Below, in pieces: positions 1 to 10,085 of a stretch of DNA of 64,000 nucleotides. The notes beneath the pieces were generated by a model. It had not been told where the DNA came from. It did not search any database and saw only the letters and a list, made by a program, of their open reading frames with translations. Origin of the DNA: Ampullaceana balthica (lineage: Eukaryota > Mollusca > Gastropoda > Lymnaeidae); the NCBI GenBank assembly GCA_944989445.1, contig CALYLW010000070.1, forward strand, positions 347,307-411,306. The letters run 5' to 3'. Made by a program: the position numbers and the translations under genes. Positions within the stretch are counted from its first letter, which is position 1. Each line of letters begins with the position of its first letter.

Positions 1-377
1 GATTTTATGTTCGAAATAGACACGAAATTAAAGATTTTACACACAAAATTAGCTTATTTTGTTTTAATTTTTAATTTCTAGATTTTATTTTCTTCACAAG
101 TGTATTATTCATATTCATTTTCTTCCAATGTGGTTTATCAATTTCTTGTGGAGCAAAAAAACCTATCTAAGCAACATTATTTCTTTGTATTTTGTTCTTA
201 AAAATAGTTTATTTTTAGATTATTATTTTTTAAATTTAAATTTTCTAGATATTTACGTTTGTTACATCACCAAATCAACCTAATATAACCTCAAAAAAAA
301 ATTAGCATAAGACTATTAAGACTTTAATTGTAAAAGGTTTTTTTATTACTACTTCAATCACAATATTCTAATAGTCT
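1..377. other. AT-rich sequence, no gene seen
   Basis: Homopolymer-rich AT DNA without a usable reading frame on either strand. If the minus-strand exon ending at 378 is real, this would be its 3' untranslated or downstream sequence; no convincing polyadenylation signal was pinned down. Confidence 0.5.
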
Positions 378-408
378 ACGCTGGGACTGGCATTAGACTT
401 TCTGGGCT
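378..408 (-). CDS. Candidate last coding exon of a membrane-protein gene
   Basis: Minus-strand segment following an AG acceptor (complement of 409-410) and ending at a TAG stop (378-380). Its first base completes the split codon left open by the exon at 946-1089, giving a C-terminal tail Ser-Pro-Glu-Ser-Leu-Met-Pro-Val-Pro-Ala. A nine-codon exon is weak evidence alone; the support is the matching phase and the nearby upstream exon with a strong donor. This is my own splice reading. RNA reads spanning 946 to 408 would decide it. Confidence 0.35.
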
Positions 409-945
409 AAATACATTGTATATCGTTGAAAGTTCATGAATTAATTGGCAATAATACATGTGATAGTAATTGAAAAATGTATTTTTAAAAACGTAACCGA
501 ATTTAAAATCACATTTTTAACCCTCCCAAACTCAAACGAATTTAGGGAATAGATTTTATAAATTTTCTTTAATTAGATTTTGATTTAAAATTGATATTGA
601 ATGGGTTTTTTTTTAAATCAAAGAGTTGATATGTTTATTTATTTTATTTTCATCTTTTATTTCTATAAACAGTTTAATACATCGCCAACTTTTTTAATAA
701 TGTACTGGCAAAACTGAATTAAAAAAACGTTAATTAATATAATTTGTATTAGTAATAACATTTTTTAAACTAAATCAAATCCAAAAGGTTTAGTCAAAAA
801 ATAAGTAAAGTCTTTTATTTAATATCATCAATATTTTTTTTTAAAGTAAAAATAATGTTTTCAAGCAGTTATATTTAAAAATGTATGACTCTGAAAAAAT
901 GGAAAAGCAGAGTTGTGAAATTAAATATAATCATCGAAATATTAC
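409..945 (-). other. Candidate intron of the minus-strand gene
   Basis: AT-rich sequence between a GTAATA donor (complement of 940-945) and an AG acceptor (complement of 409-410). No repeat or RNA gene is recognised in it. Confidence 0.3.
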
Positions 946-1089
946 CTGCATTTCTTTGGGTCGAAAAATGAAAAGACGGGGCCAAACGTGATCACATAAA
1001 CAATTACAATATATAAGAGTCCAGACCATTTACTATCTTCCACGTCCTCGCATTCGACAAATTTCTCTGCGTCATATTCTGGACAACAA
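946..1089 (-). CDS. Candidate exon with a transmembrane segment
   Basis: This 144-nt minus-strand segment lies between an AG acceptor (complement of 1090-1091, after a T-rich tract) and a good donor, TGCAG|GTAATA. In the open frame it encodes about 47 residues. It starts with two cysteines, then an acidic stretch with EDVEDSKW, then an uninterrupted hydrophobic run of about 20 residues (LLYIVIVYVITFGPVFSFF) followed by DPKKC. This looks like a juxtamembrane region plus one membrane helix and a short cytoplasmic start. The incoming phase fits the exon at 5249-5339 and the outgoing phase fits the exon at 378-408. Base composition is less AT-rich than the flanks. I do not recognise the family. 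It could be a chance frame, but two good splice sites, phase agreement and coding-like composition argue for a real exon. Confidence 0.45.
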
Positions 1090-1753
1090 CTTATGGAAAA
1101 TGATAAAAATTTCTTGGGTTAGATATATTAAAAAGTTAACAAAACTCTCAAAAGTGTTTATAAAATGACTGAATTACACTTCCTCTTGGAAAATTTCGTT
1201 TATAGCATTTACGAGATAGAAGTTAAAGTATGATAAAATATTAGTTTTAAATAAAATAAGTTTCCAAATGACTTTCCTGAGATTATAAAACAACCAGCCA
1301 TTATGGAAACTAACAAAAAGTATATGCTATTACAAACTGCAAAAACAGTTTATTGATTAATGGAGAAGATGCCTCAAGGCAAGAAAATATGCCTCAAATG
1401 ATCAATTTCCTGCGCAAAACTTAAACTCGAAGTCTGCCAGCAAGATATGCATAGCTCGCAGTAGAAAAAATTCAATTTTATTGCCAGCTAGGTAACTCGT
1501 AACTCCTATAGTTTTTATAACCCGTAAATCCCATTACAGACGTAACATTTCAGATTAAGCCCATGTTCAGATTATTCCCTGGGCTATTCTGGCCCTGGTC
1601 ATAATATACCCTTCGACATCATGAGTATACATAGTAACAGATTGATGAATCACAAACTATGAATACATTCTATTATTGTTTTAGGCATGTAAGATATGTT
1701 AAACTCGTTTCTCAAGTAGTAAATTACCTTTACTTAAAATCATTATAAAATAA
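1090..1753. other. AT-rich, probable intron sequence
   Basis: No coding frame or known repeat seen. It lies inside the proposed 4.1-kb intron between the exons at 946-1089 and 5249-5339. Confidence 0.35.
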
Positions 1754-2422
1754 CTAGACGCCACGCGGTGTAGCATACGCCGCAGACTTGCTCATGGAGA
1801 GTGCAAAGAAAGTGGAGAAAGAACGGATACAAACTATAGCACGAAGAAATCAAAACAATGAGAGTGAACTTCGGTTGGGGGGAGGGACTGCCAACTCATT
1901 GTTGGTTTCGAGACATTTGCAGGCAAAATTCGGTACACCCCTAACTTCTATGAAGTCAGCTATGAAACGATAATCGGTTTAAAATTTGAGTTACATAATC
2001 GATAATCGGTTTTCCTAACCAAGAAAAAAACAAAAAAAAACAAAAATACGCAATTAACAACCCTAAATATGACTAACCGTCGATAGGGTCGGCCAATCAC
2101 AGTTTATGTTTAAAAGATGGTAGTATTAAATGGGAGGCCGGTAACAACAACCTCAGTGTGCATGTCTTAACGTTTACTCGCTATTTTGTATTTACTTAGT
2201 GCTGCTTTTTTGTGTCTGTACTCTCACCCCCCCCCCAACCGTTCTTTGCACTGTCTATTATGAGCAAGTCTGCGGCGTATGCTACGCCGAGGGTCCCTCC
2301 AGAGTTACTTCTTTTCATTCACTCACAATTGTTTGCCCAAACAACCCATTTTGAAAACTGTGTCTTTCAGGAAGTCTTCACCCGTCATTAAATCGGCTTA
2401 TGCGACGCCGCGGGTCAGCTAG
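1754..2422. mobile_element. Helitron-like element with 3'-type ends on both sides
   Basis: Both borders look like Helitron 3' ends. On the left, reading the minus strand, sequence ends ...GCGTGGCGTCTAG|T (CTAG at 1754-1757). On the right, the plus strand ends GCCGCGGGTCAGCTAG|T (CTAG at 2419-2422) after a GGC...GCC stem. Inside, 1766-1815 is repeated inverted at about 2246-2290, around the palindrome CGGCGTA TGC TACGCCG, with the shared text 'GAGCAAGTCTGCGGCGTATG'. Related pieces occur at 26460-26740 and 44155-44700. No TC start is visible, so it may be an inverted dimer or two colliding copies. No protein is encoded. Confidence 0.5.
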
Positions 2423-2490
2423 TCTTGGCAATAAAGGGGTAAAAAAACGGGCACAAACAGACATTTAAAAAAAATAATTTTTTAAATGTT

Positions 2491-2560
2491 TGCGCTGGGG
2501 CTTGAACGAAGGACCTTCCCCTTATAAGGTGGACTTGATAACCAGTACACTACGAATCTC
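2491..2560 (-). repeat. tRNA-like (Val-type) relic or SINE head
   Basis: The minus strand reads as a tRNA-like sequence with an A-box-like TAGTGTACTGGTTATCA, an anticodon-arm-like stretch, GGAAGGTCC, and a B-box-like GTTCAAGCC. The order and spacing resemble eukaryotic tRNA-Val. The T-stem does not pair properly and the acceptor stem is not convincing, so it is more likely a tRNA-derived SINE head or pseudogene than a working tRNA. Confidence 0.4.
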
Positions 2561-2719
2561 ACGTTAGTCTGTGAAGGAACAATGCAAGTGAAACGCAAGG
2601 ACCATTGGTCTCGATACACTGGTCGACCCCTGTGAGGGTCATTCGTCATGCTCGGTTGCACATACTTGCTTGCGTCGTGGTGTCTCGCATGGTCCCATGA
2701 AGAGAATTATATATATAGA

Positions 2720-3890
2720 GAGAAAATAATAATAAACTTTATTTTATATTTTTGATAGGAGCATCATTATTATTTGAAAAGGCCAGAATATCCCCAAAAT
2801 GTATCATTAGTTTAGAGTAGTCAACTCCTAAATTACTAAGTTTTTTCGTTATTTTAAAAGGGTTTGGCATTGCGAGGGAATCTAATTTAGAAAGTAATTG
2901 ACTTATATGTCAACACAAATGATACGATGAATTTAACATTATAGCCAAAGCAGAAACATTAAGCTCAAACATACAATTAAATAAAATGTCATAAATTCTA
3001 CATTCAAATAGAAGTTAAAACAACATTTGATAATTTTGAGTTTCAATAGAAAATGATAATCACGTCATATGGCCACACCATTTTGAACTATTAATTACTT
3101 GTTACAAAAGTTAAATAGTTAAGAGAGCATCAAAATGACCACATTGTTTTTAAAGGTAAATTTCATCATCTGTTGTTAACTGCATATCAAAGCTTTGCGG
3201 GGCAGGTCAACAAGTCCAGCAAGTCACCGACTTTTGTTTCATCCATGATATCCCAAAGCAAGAGGTTCGTGTTTACCAGGATTTCAGCATTCGTTTTCCA
3301 AACTCTATAACGAGAGATGCCTTAAACTGAAATGTGTATAGACTATACTCCTCCACATTTTGGTTCAAGTTATATATATTTTTGAAATGTTTGTGTTCAC
3401 ATGTTAAATAACTTTAACACAGAGTATTTGATTGCTCCCCGTTTCTGTCAGAATTAGCTTATGGCAAGAAGAAGCATTCCCCATTAGTTTCATATGTACG
3501 TCACGGTTGTAAATAATTTAAAACTCTAAACCAATGACATAGAATAGGTATATTATTACCTTTTCAAATAAAAAGTGGTGCTCCATTTTAAAAAATGGCA
3601 AAATAAAGTAGTTTATTATTATAACTTTAATTTAAACAGCACAACAGTACTTCTTGAGGAAAGAATTTAGCTGTTTTGAAAAACCTAAAACACAAATAAA
3701 ATATCAATGTAATTAGTAATTCATCAATTTATTACTTTATATACTTATGTTTTAAAAAGTATATATATTGAGTGGTGTATAGACGGTAAAACCGGTCCAG
3801 AAAAATACTCTGAAGAAATCGAAACCTTAAGAAATTCCAATTGTTTCGAACATTTCCGGTTAATAAGGATCATTTTCATTTATTAATCTA
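2720..3890. other. AT-rich intergenic or intronic sequence
   Basis: No open frame, inverted repeat or recognised element seen; lies in the proposed large intron of the minus-strand gene. Confidence 0.4.
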
Positions 3891-5096
3891 CTAGCATACC
3901 CATCGTGCGTTGCAACGATCTCAGTAAAAAGGAATACATATAGATAAAAAAGAAATTTCTGTAAGGATCATCAGGCCCATCAGTTTAACATATGACGCTC
4001 CAAAATCTGTTCATTTTCATTACAAATATATAAATATAATTATCTATATAGCTCAAAATCATGTAAAATTGAATGGGGAATACAATATACGGAAAGTTTA
4101 GTAAAAACACATTTAGGACCCCCAGCCCAGAGGAAATGGACATTAGGAGTTCAGTGCCCTTTAGTAATTTAATATAGGCTCTTAAGTTTTTATATACCAA
4201 GTTTGGGCAAAATCCAGTTATTTTCTCATTTTCTAACAATTAAACTAATTATTATTTAGCTAAAATAAGAAAAAAATACATTAAGGGGCCACCGGGCCCA
4301 TTCATTACAAGATGTACATTTTGAAAACCTTTTCATTTAAATTCAGTTTCATCATGGATATATTTCGCAAAATTTAAGCAAAAAACAACATTAGGGGCCC
4401 AATGCCCATTTAATGTAAGATGTCAAGTTCAAAACACCTGTTTATTTCAATCAATTTTCATAGTGGATATATGTATCTATATTTCTCAAGATCTTTAATA
4501 CTTGAATGGGGAATAAAATCTTAAACAGTTATTAAAAAAGACATTTTGGGCCACCGGCCCCGAAGAAATGGACATTAGGAAATTAGTGCCCTATAGTATT
4601 TCAATATTGGCTACCAAGTTGTTATATACAAAGTTTGGTTAAGATCCATCAATTTACCTAATACCTAACGCTTAAAGTAATTTTTATATAGCTCATATGA
4701 GAAAAAATCATATTATGGGCCCCCAGCGCCCCATAAGTGTTAAAAATTGCAAAAAAAGTTGCCAGTTACCATCCCAGGAGCGTACTCAAAAGTCTCCAAA
4801 AGTTTCATGGCGATCAGATGAATGGTTTAGTCGGCTATAAAGGACATACATACATACATACATACATACATACATACATACATACATACATACATACATA
4901 CATACATACATACATACATACATACATACATACATACATACATACATACATACATACATACATACATACATACATACATACATAAATACATACATACATA
5001 CATACATACATACATACATACATACATACATACATACATACATACATACATACATACATACATACATACATACTTTGATTTTTATATATATATAGA
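3891..5096 (-). mobile_element. Complete non-autonomous Helitron (family K)
   Basis: Minus-strand element of 1.2 kb. The 3' end (left) is CTAG at 3891-3894, preceded in element orientation by a short GC stem around CGTTGCAACGCACGA and GGGT. The 5' end (right) is TC at the complement of 5095-5096, followed by (TA)n and AAATCAAAGTATG. Flanking bases are A and T, the Helitron target. The body holds several ~150-bp units, each with a GGGCCC-type palindrome and a 'TATATAGCTCATAT' box. It shares both ends and body with the plus-strand copy at 24243-25451. It encodes no protein. A large (CATA)n tract sits just inside the 5' end. Confidence 0.75.
4846..5073. repeat. (CATA)n microsatellite
   Basis: About 57 tandem tetranucleotides with one interruption (CATAAATA near 4981). 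It is an expansion of the short CATA/GTATG tract found inside the 5' end of family-K Helitrons elsewhere in the window. Open frames across it are artefacts of the repeat. Confidence 0.97.
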
Positions 5097-5248
5097 TTAG
5101 CTATATTAGAATTAACATATATAATATTAAATAAAGTGATAAAATGCATTTTACAATACTTGTAATATATGACTAATTTGAGTGAGATATTTAAAAAGAA
5201 ATACAGCTAAATAAAAGTAACATTACACTAATAGTCATAAAATCATAC

Positions 5249-5339
5249 TTGTAAACGAAGGAACTGTTGGAAAATTTAGCGGAACAAATATATACATCTT
5301 CTTTAGAATTTTCTTGTTCATTTACTGAGTTTTCCACAT
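5249..5339 (-). CDS. Candidate internal exon of the same minus-strand gene
   Basis: A 91-nt segment after an excellent acceptor (ATTATATTTTCAG|AT) and before a GTATGA donor. The open frame gives about 29 residues, rich in Glu/Asn/Ser at the start (VENSVNEQENSKEDVYIC) and ending SSFVY. It begins with two bases of a split codon and leaves two bases (AA), which the first base of the 946-1089 exon completes to Asn. It is thus phase-compatible with that transmembrane exon 4.1 kb downstream. The intervening intron contains Helitrons at 1754-2422 and 3891-5096. No family was recognised. Other exons may lie between. Confidence 0.4.
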
Positions 5340-5555
5340 CTGAAAATATAATTTTTTTCATCACAGAAAAACTCAAGTATGAAATGTAGAAAACAAAAAA
5401 ACATTTTAGTGTATTAATATAAGTTATTTTCAAATTTTCTATCGCAGATTGGTTTTTTTTTCATTTCAAATTGAAATTATTTAATTTACTTAGCTTCTTA
5501 AAAATGTATGTTTTAAAAAAAAAGTTTTTAAATACATTTTTTTTAGTTTGAAGTT

Positions 5556-5660
5556 AGGGGAGGTCCATAAATGACGTCACGAACCTAGGGGAGGGGGGTC
5601 CCCACATTTGTGACGATGTGTGACGAGGGGAGGGGGGAGTTTAAGAATTGTGACGTCACG
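5556..5660. repeat. Short repeat with ATAAATGACGTCACG motif
   Basis: A G-rich segment containing GTCCATAAATGACGTCACG and, downstream, GTGACGTCACGTC. Similar sequence recurs at about 10190-10310 in both orientations, so this looks like the end of a dispersed DNA element. Class not determined. Confidence 0.45.
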
Positions 5661-6179
5661 TCAAAACATGCTACTCTAAATCAAAGTTACAATTAAATAT
5701 TATATTTCTTACAATTTATCTCATGAAGGATTCGAGTAATTTACCACCTCGCGAAAGCCATACGCTAAAAATAGCACCATTTTTGGCTTTCATTTCCTAG
5801 TTTCTAAACCGTTCGACACAGGGTAAAAACAAAAGTACCTACAAGTAGTATGACAACAAGGCTACTATAATGAGACAGCATTCTTGTTTACTACGCGGGT
5901 TTAGAGTGTAAAGTCCAATTTTAGCTGACCCAGTTAGCTACCGCCTGCCGAACACTTTTTTTGCTTAATTTACTTCAAAGCAGACACTTTTACCCCAAAG
6001 CAGCAACATAACCAAAATCATCAAAGAATCAATTTTTAGTTATTGGAGTCAACAAATAACACCGGAGATGTCAATAATAATGTAATAAACGTTTATTAAC
6101 GAAATTAGATCCCGAATAACTTAGATCTATATATACAAAATAATACTATAGGTAGATCTATAATCTATAGTCTAGTCAG

Positions 6180-7305
6180 GGCAGCAAACAGTGCACACAA
6201 AAGTGCCTTGTTTCAAAGATGCACAATTTTGCGTGCACTGTGCATGCCACCAGCCATCACACACATCACATTGGACCCAAACCTCTGCCCCTCCCCCTTT
6301 TTTTGCACCCATGACACATTGCTTCCAACAAGAGATCCTCTTCTATATCTAAAGTATCGTCATCTGCAGCCATGTCAAGCTCCATTGTTTGAACCAACTG
6401 TGAGTCCTCACTGCTGCTATCAGAAAGATCTATTACTGGATACTTCTTTACTTTCTTGGACTCCACAATTTTCATTTTTTAAATCTGCTCTTCTTCTCTC
6501 TTGCGTCTTTTTTCTTCCCTTTCTTGCTCTCTTGTCCTTTTTGTAGCCTCTTTTTGTGCATCCTTTATCTTTTTGCTTTCGTCCCTCTCGATCTTTCTTT
6601 TCAGTTTATTTTTTTCTATTTCTTCCTTGTCTGCTATTTTCTTTTTAATGCATCTCTAAACTCTTCTCCACTGACCAAGTTTAACATGGTTGGAGCATTT
6701 GCTGTTTTCTTCTTGTTTTTATTCCTTCTAAAAAAAGCAGGCAGCTTCAAATTGTCATCTACTGTCAAGTTAGCTTTGAGTACTTTGACTGTTCAGCTTT
6801 TGGGTTCTTCTAGACTGCACGTTTCTATTAGCCCCACTGCTAAGGCTTGAACTTGTTCTCTTCTTCCTCTTTGCTAAGGTTGTCTCATGCATTAGAACTT
6901 GTCATTGTCAGTTGACAAAAAAATTTATTAAATTGGTTGCGACTCATTTCATCATATAAAAAGTTTGAATATTCATGGAGTGCTTTAAGTTGTGCAGCAG
7001 ACAAATTGAACTTTGGAAGTGATGACGCAGGTAATCATTCTGGTTGGGAATATTTGTAAATGATAGACTTATTTTCATTCTCAAATGGGCTGTTTTCTTG
7101 TATAATGGGCTCGGTCTCTATGACTACTTGTGTTTCATTCGCAATTGGTTGTGTCTCAATGAGTGCCTGTGTGTAAGATTCGATTGGCTGTGTTTCAGTG
7201 GTTGCTGTTGTGTCGGATTCTATGTGTTGTGCCTCGATGATTGCTTAGTTATCGTTGGGACTCAATCAATTTGTTTTTTCATTTATGCTGTGCTTAATTT
7301 TCCTA
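6180..7305 (-). pseudogene. pogo-like transposase C-terminal half with PHD finger, broken
   Basis: Read on the minus strand through several frameshifts and stops. First is a Thr/Gln/Glu-rich linker with repeated ETQPIE-like units (7250-7040). Then comes LPKFNLSAAQLKALHEYSN-type sequence (about 7020-6960), then a basic region, then LVSGEEFRDALKRK and a long charged Lys/Glu coiled-coil-like run (6690-6490). An acidic DLSDSSSEDS block follows (6475-6300). It ends as a zinc finger with CHGC, then WVQCDVCDGWWHAQC and FVCTVC (6320-6180), the layout of a C4HC3 PHD finger. Some Tigger/pogo-family transposases of invertebrates end in such a charged linker plus PHD-type finger. The catalytic part is missing. 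At least three frame breaks are visible, so it is dead. Confidence 0.6.
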
Positions 7306-7311
7306 CATGAA

Positions 7312-7518
7312 AAAGTGTTCGCAACGAAGTAATATCCTACAATAAAACAAATATACTTCAATGCGAACATGCCCTCAAAACGAACACTACTATTTTCAAA
7401 TTACACTAGAGGCCAAGAGCTAGACCCTTATTTAACTAAATTTTTCTGCAGAATAAAAGTGTTCGGTACGAAGTAAAATCCAACGTTAAACTTACTTCGT
7501 CGCGAACACCCCTTCGAA
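7312..7518. repeat. Two GTGTTCG...ACGAAGTAA hairpins
   Basis: At 7313-7372 and 7461-7518 the sequence GTGTTCGnnACGAAGTAA is followed after 15-25 bases by its inverted form, giving stems up to about 18 bp. Related GTGTTCG words recur at 7783-7865. They lie at the 5' end of the transposase remnant and could be subterminal binding sites for it; that role is an inference. Confidence 0.5.
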
Positions 7519-8039
7519 ACGAACATTGCTATTAAATAGCATTGTAAAGTATAACAACGTGGTTACTGGCCCATTTGTAAGTGATGATGCAATACCAAAC
7601 ACGTGTGTTTTCCAAAGCGAACAGGAAAAGTAGTCTTAACCCGGAAATCAACTTCGTTCTTCCTAGGGACGCTGACAGCATGCATGGCACAAGGATCAAA
7701 ATGTTGACACAAATTTACTCACAAAATAGTCAGTCCCGGCAATAGAAACGATAAAATGATATTGAAAAAAGAACTACTTACGGGTGTTCGTTTTCGCGTT
7801 AGACGGAAAATAAAAATACAGATAACACTTTATGAAATAGTGTTCGCTACGACATAGCGTTCGCGAGGCGGTAACTTACTCTACATGGTTTCACCCTTGT
7901 TACGATATTAGAGTGCATGCTTACACTAAATACATACTGAAATGACCATAAAGTGATTTGAAGCATGCTCATTACTAGTCTTATATTACTTGGTTTGTAT
8001 GTTGAATGTGATGGAACCCACTATTTGTTTATAATTCTT

Positions 8040-8240
8040 TCAAATGCCCAGTCCACGCGTTGACGCCGACCGTCACTGTTCACACATCCTACCGTCTCTG
8101 CGCCCGGTTTTAAAACCAGGGGAGATAATTCTGTTTCAGTGTGTAAATGTCGCGTTTAAACATAATCACTACTTTTAGTTATGTCTCACATATAAGGGAT
8201 TTATAATAAAAAACTTTGTTTTTACATCTATTTATTTCGA
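8040..8240 (-). repeat. Partial R530 repeat
   Basis: Reads on the minus strand as the left part of R530: AAAACAAAGTTTTTTATTA, AAATCCCTTATATGTGAGAC, then a sequence related to ATTTACAGACTGAA and the GC-richer block that follows. Truncated on both sides. Confidence 0.55.
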
Positions 8241-8744
8241 TTTACGTCTGCTAGAGTTAAACCTCAGCAGTCCGCCTTAGTGACCGGAATAACCCAATGT
8301 TGAAATATTTTCGATTTACAGTGAGTGTCGGATAATTGGGATAGGTCGGATAATTGGGATCAGTTCGCTCAAAATATTCGAATCGTTTAGAACGGAACTA
8401 ATCCCAGGACATACTTGGTTTATATCTACTTCTAAATTGATCAAAAGTAAGCTGGCTTTGCACTTACTGTAAAATGTGTAGACTAAAAATTTGAAAATAA
8501 AAATATATAAAAAACATTTTTAAAAACTAGTCTTATATTAGGAATGCACTAAAAAGTAGAAAATAAATTTAAAATTTGAAATTTGCAGAAAGAAGAGCCC
8601 TTTAGTTCCAAATTTTTGAAAAGTAAAAGTTTAAAATGAGACAGAAACGTTAAATCGTAGTTGAAATCGATTATCCCGTTGTTCGCCATGACTATAAGAC
8701 TAGGGTGCTCAGTTTAAACTTAGTCTATCAATATCTATGCTAGC

Positions 8745-9868
8745 TAGCACCCTTCCTCTTCTTACCCGTCTCAGACGCTCCTTCTAAACAGAAACTTATT
8801 GCGTCCTACGCTTATCTATACTTTGTGTTTAGTCCTGCATTCTTATTAGAGTTTTAAATGTTGATAAAGTGTTGGCTTTCCTGGTTTCTTCAGGCAACCC
8901 AATCCACACCCGAATTCCGGACGGGAAGAACGAAAATTTGTATGTGTTTGTTCTTGCATACGGAATAAGAAATTTGTTTTTATCCTTATGTCTATCTGAG
9001 GGTTGTATTAAGTTATCTTTGTGTTGTATTTCTAAATTAGAGTTAATTGCTTTATGTATGATTACTACTTTACTCTTGTTTCTTCTATCCCCTAGTGTTT
9101 CAAGGTTTAATGATTTAACTAATGGTGTTATTCTAGTTACTTTTGAATATACTCCAGTAATAAATCTGGCAGCTCTTTTTTGGATTTGTTCTAGTTTATC
9201 AATGTTTTCTTTGGTGGATGGGTCCCATACAGAAGATGCATATTCTAGTACAGGTCTCACCAAAGTGAGATAGCATTTTAGTTTTATATCTTTATTACAT
9301 TTGTAAAGATTTCTTTTTATAAAGCCTAAGGTTTTGTTTGATTTTTTAATAACTTCATTGACATGGGGATTCAATGATAATTTCTCATTTATTATGACTC
9401 CTAAGTATTTTGCATCTTTAGTTTGGGTTAGTTTCTTTGCATGAATGAAATATTTTAAATTTATTTGTTTCTTTTCCTTTGTTACTCTTAACAGTTGACA
9501 CTTTTCTTGGAGGAAACTCATACTCCAGTTAGTTCCCCATTTTATCAATTTATCTAGGTCTTTTTGTAAAATGTTGCTATCTTGATCTGATTTAATTGTT
9601 CTATAGATTATACAATCATCAGCAAATAACCTAACTTTTGTTCCAGTTGAGATGTTTTTGGGTAAATCATTTATATATATTAAAAAGTGTAAGAGACCTA
9701 GCACAGTTCCTTGTGGAACTCCTGAATTGACCTTTATTGGTGCAGATTTAGATCCATTAATTATTACAGTTTGCTCTCTGTCCAAATGGAAGGCTTGGAT
9801 CCAGTGATGTAAGGAACCTGAGATTCCAAAGTAGTTAAGTTTTCTAAGTAAACTAAGGTAGTGAACCC
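8745..9868 (-). mobile_element. 5'-truncated LINE (CR1/Jockey group)
   Basis: Copy of the window's main non-LTR family. The 3' end (left) carries the family sequence AGACGCTCCTTCTA...TTGCGTCCTACGC, but the terminal TTATC repeats are degraded. The 5' truncation is at about 9868, inside the reverse-transcriptase region. It is more diverged than the copies at 15.9, 22.9 and 36.2 kb, so it is an older insertion. Confidence 0.85.
8829..9785 (-). CDS. Reverse transcriptase C-terminal half, LINE-encoded
   Basis: An uninterrupted 318-codon frame covering the last third of a LINE ORF2. Visible motifs: GVPQGTVLG (residues about 22-30, RT palm/fingers), LFADDCIIY (53-61, the catalytic Asp pair in the FADD form), the conserved KYLGV strand (near 127) and LVRPVLEYASSVWDPST. 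The C-terminal portion ends SGIRVWIGLPEE...TFKTLIRMQD. The methionine is not the true start; the frame is cut by 5' truncation of the element. In an intact element the product would copy element RNA at a nicked target. The GLLHFLIYIND stretch differs from [11 protein letters not shown] in sister copies. The fragment alone has no endonuclease and cannot transpose. Confidence 0.85.
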   Translation of the reverse strand: MDREQTVIINGSKSAPIKVNSGVPQGTVLGLLHFLIYINDLPKNISTGTKVRLFADDCIIYRTIKSDQDSNILQKDLDKLIKWGTNWSMSFLQEKCQLLRVTKEKKQINLKYFIHAKKLTQTKDAKYLGVIINEKLSLNPHVNEVIKKSNKTLGFIKRNLYKCNKDIKLKCYLTLVRPVLEYASSVWDPSTKENIDKLEQIQKRAARFITGVYSKVTRITPLVKSLNLETLGDRRNKSKVVIIHKAINSNLEIQHKDNLIQPSDRHKDKNKFLIPYARTNTYKFSFFPSGIRVWIGLPEETRKANTLSTFKTLIRMQD

Positions 9869-10085
9869 TTGTCTTATAGTCATGGCGAACAACGAGATAA
9901 TCGATTTCAACTACAATTTAATGTTCCTGTCTCATTTTAAACTTTTACATTTTTAAAAATTTGGAACTAAAGGTCTCTTCTTTCTGTAAATTTCTAATTT
10001 TAAATTTATTTTCTATTTTTTTAGTGCATTCCTAATATAAGACTAGTTTTTAAAAAGCGTTTTTTATATATTTTTATTTTCAAAT

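Larger units (their letters stand above)
5931..7880 (-). mobile_element. Internally deleted pogo/Tigger-like DNA transposon
   Basis: Matching ends can be read as inverted repeats. The left is CAGTTAGCTACCGCCTGCCG AACAC at 5931-5955. The right, on the minus strand, is AGTAAGTTACCGCCTCGCG AACGC (complement of about 7854-7880). Between them lie the remains of a transposase C-terminus (6180-7305, minus) and, next to the 5' end, two hairpins built from GTGTTCG and ACGAAGTAA. The DNA-binding and DDE regions are absent, so it cannot be autonomous. The end repeats are imperfect and TA target duplication was not confirmed. Confidence 0.5.
8321..10085. mobile_element. Inverted-repeat DNA element split by a LINE
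   Basis: Arms at 8486-8702 and 9870-10083 are near-identical inverted copies of about 215 bp. One arm contains GACTATAAGACTAGG and the other CTTGTCTTATAGTC at the inner tips. To the left, 8321-8365 carries CAGTGAGTGTCGGATAATTG with a repeated GGATAATTGGGAT, which resembles a pogo-type terminus. No matching right terminus was found, so the element is probably truncated past 10085. The loop is filled by a 5'-truncated LINE (about 8745-9868). No transposase is present. Confidence 0.55.

Noticed and set aside
2491..2560. Functional tRNA-Val gene
   Set aside because: The T-stem and acceptor stem do not pair, so it is listed only as a tRNA-like relic.
4737..5149. Several frames of repeating Tyr-Ile-His-Thr or Met-Tyr-Val-Cys across 4.8-5.1 kb
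   Set aside because: They are translations of the (CATA)n microsatellite in all frames, not genes.
6208..6850. Plus-strand frames over the pogo-like pseudogene
   Set aside because: Shadows of the minus-strand transposase remnant, hydrophobic because they complement a Lys/Glu-rich region.
8869..9273. Plus-strand frame antisense to the LINE, also at 16057, 22977, 27958 and 36312
   Set aside because: It recurs at every LINE copy as the antisense shadow of the conserved reverse-transcriptase C-terminus; no independent motif.
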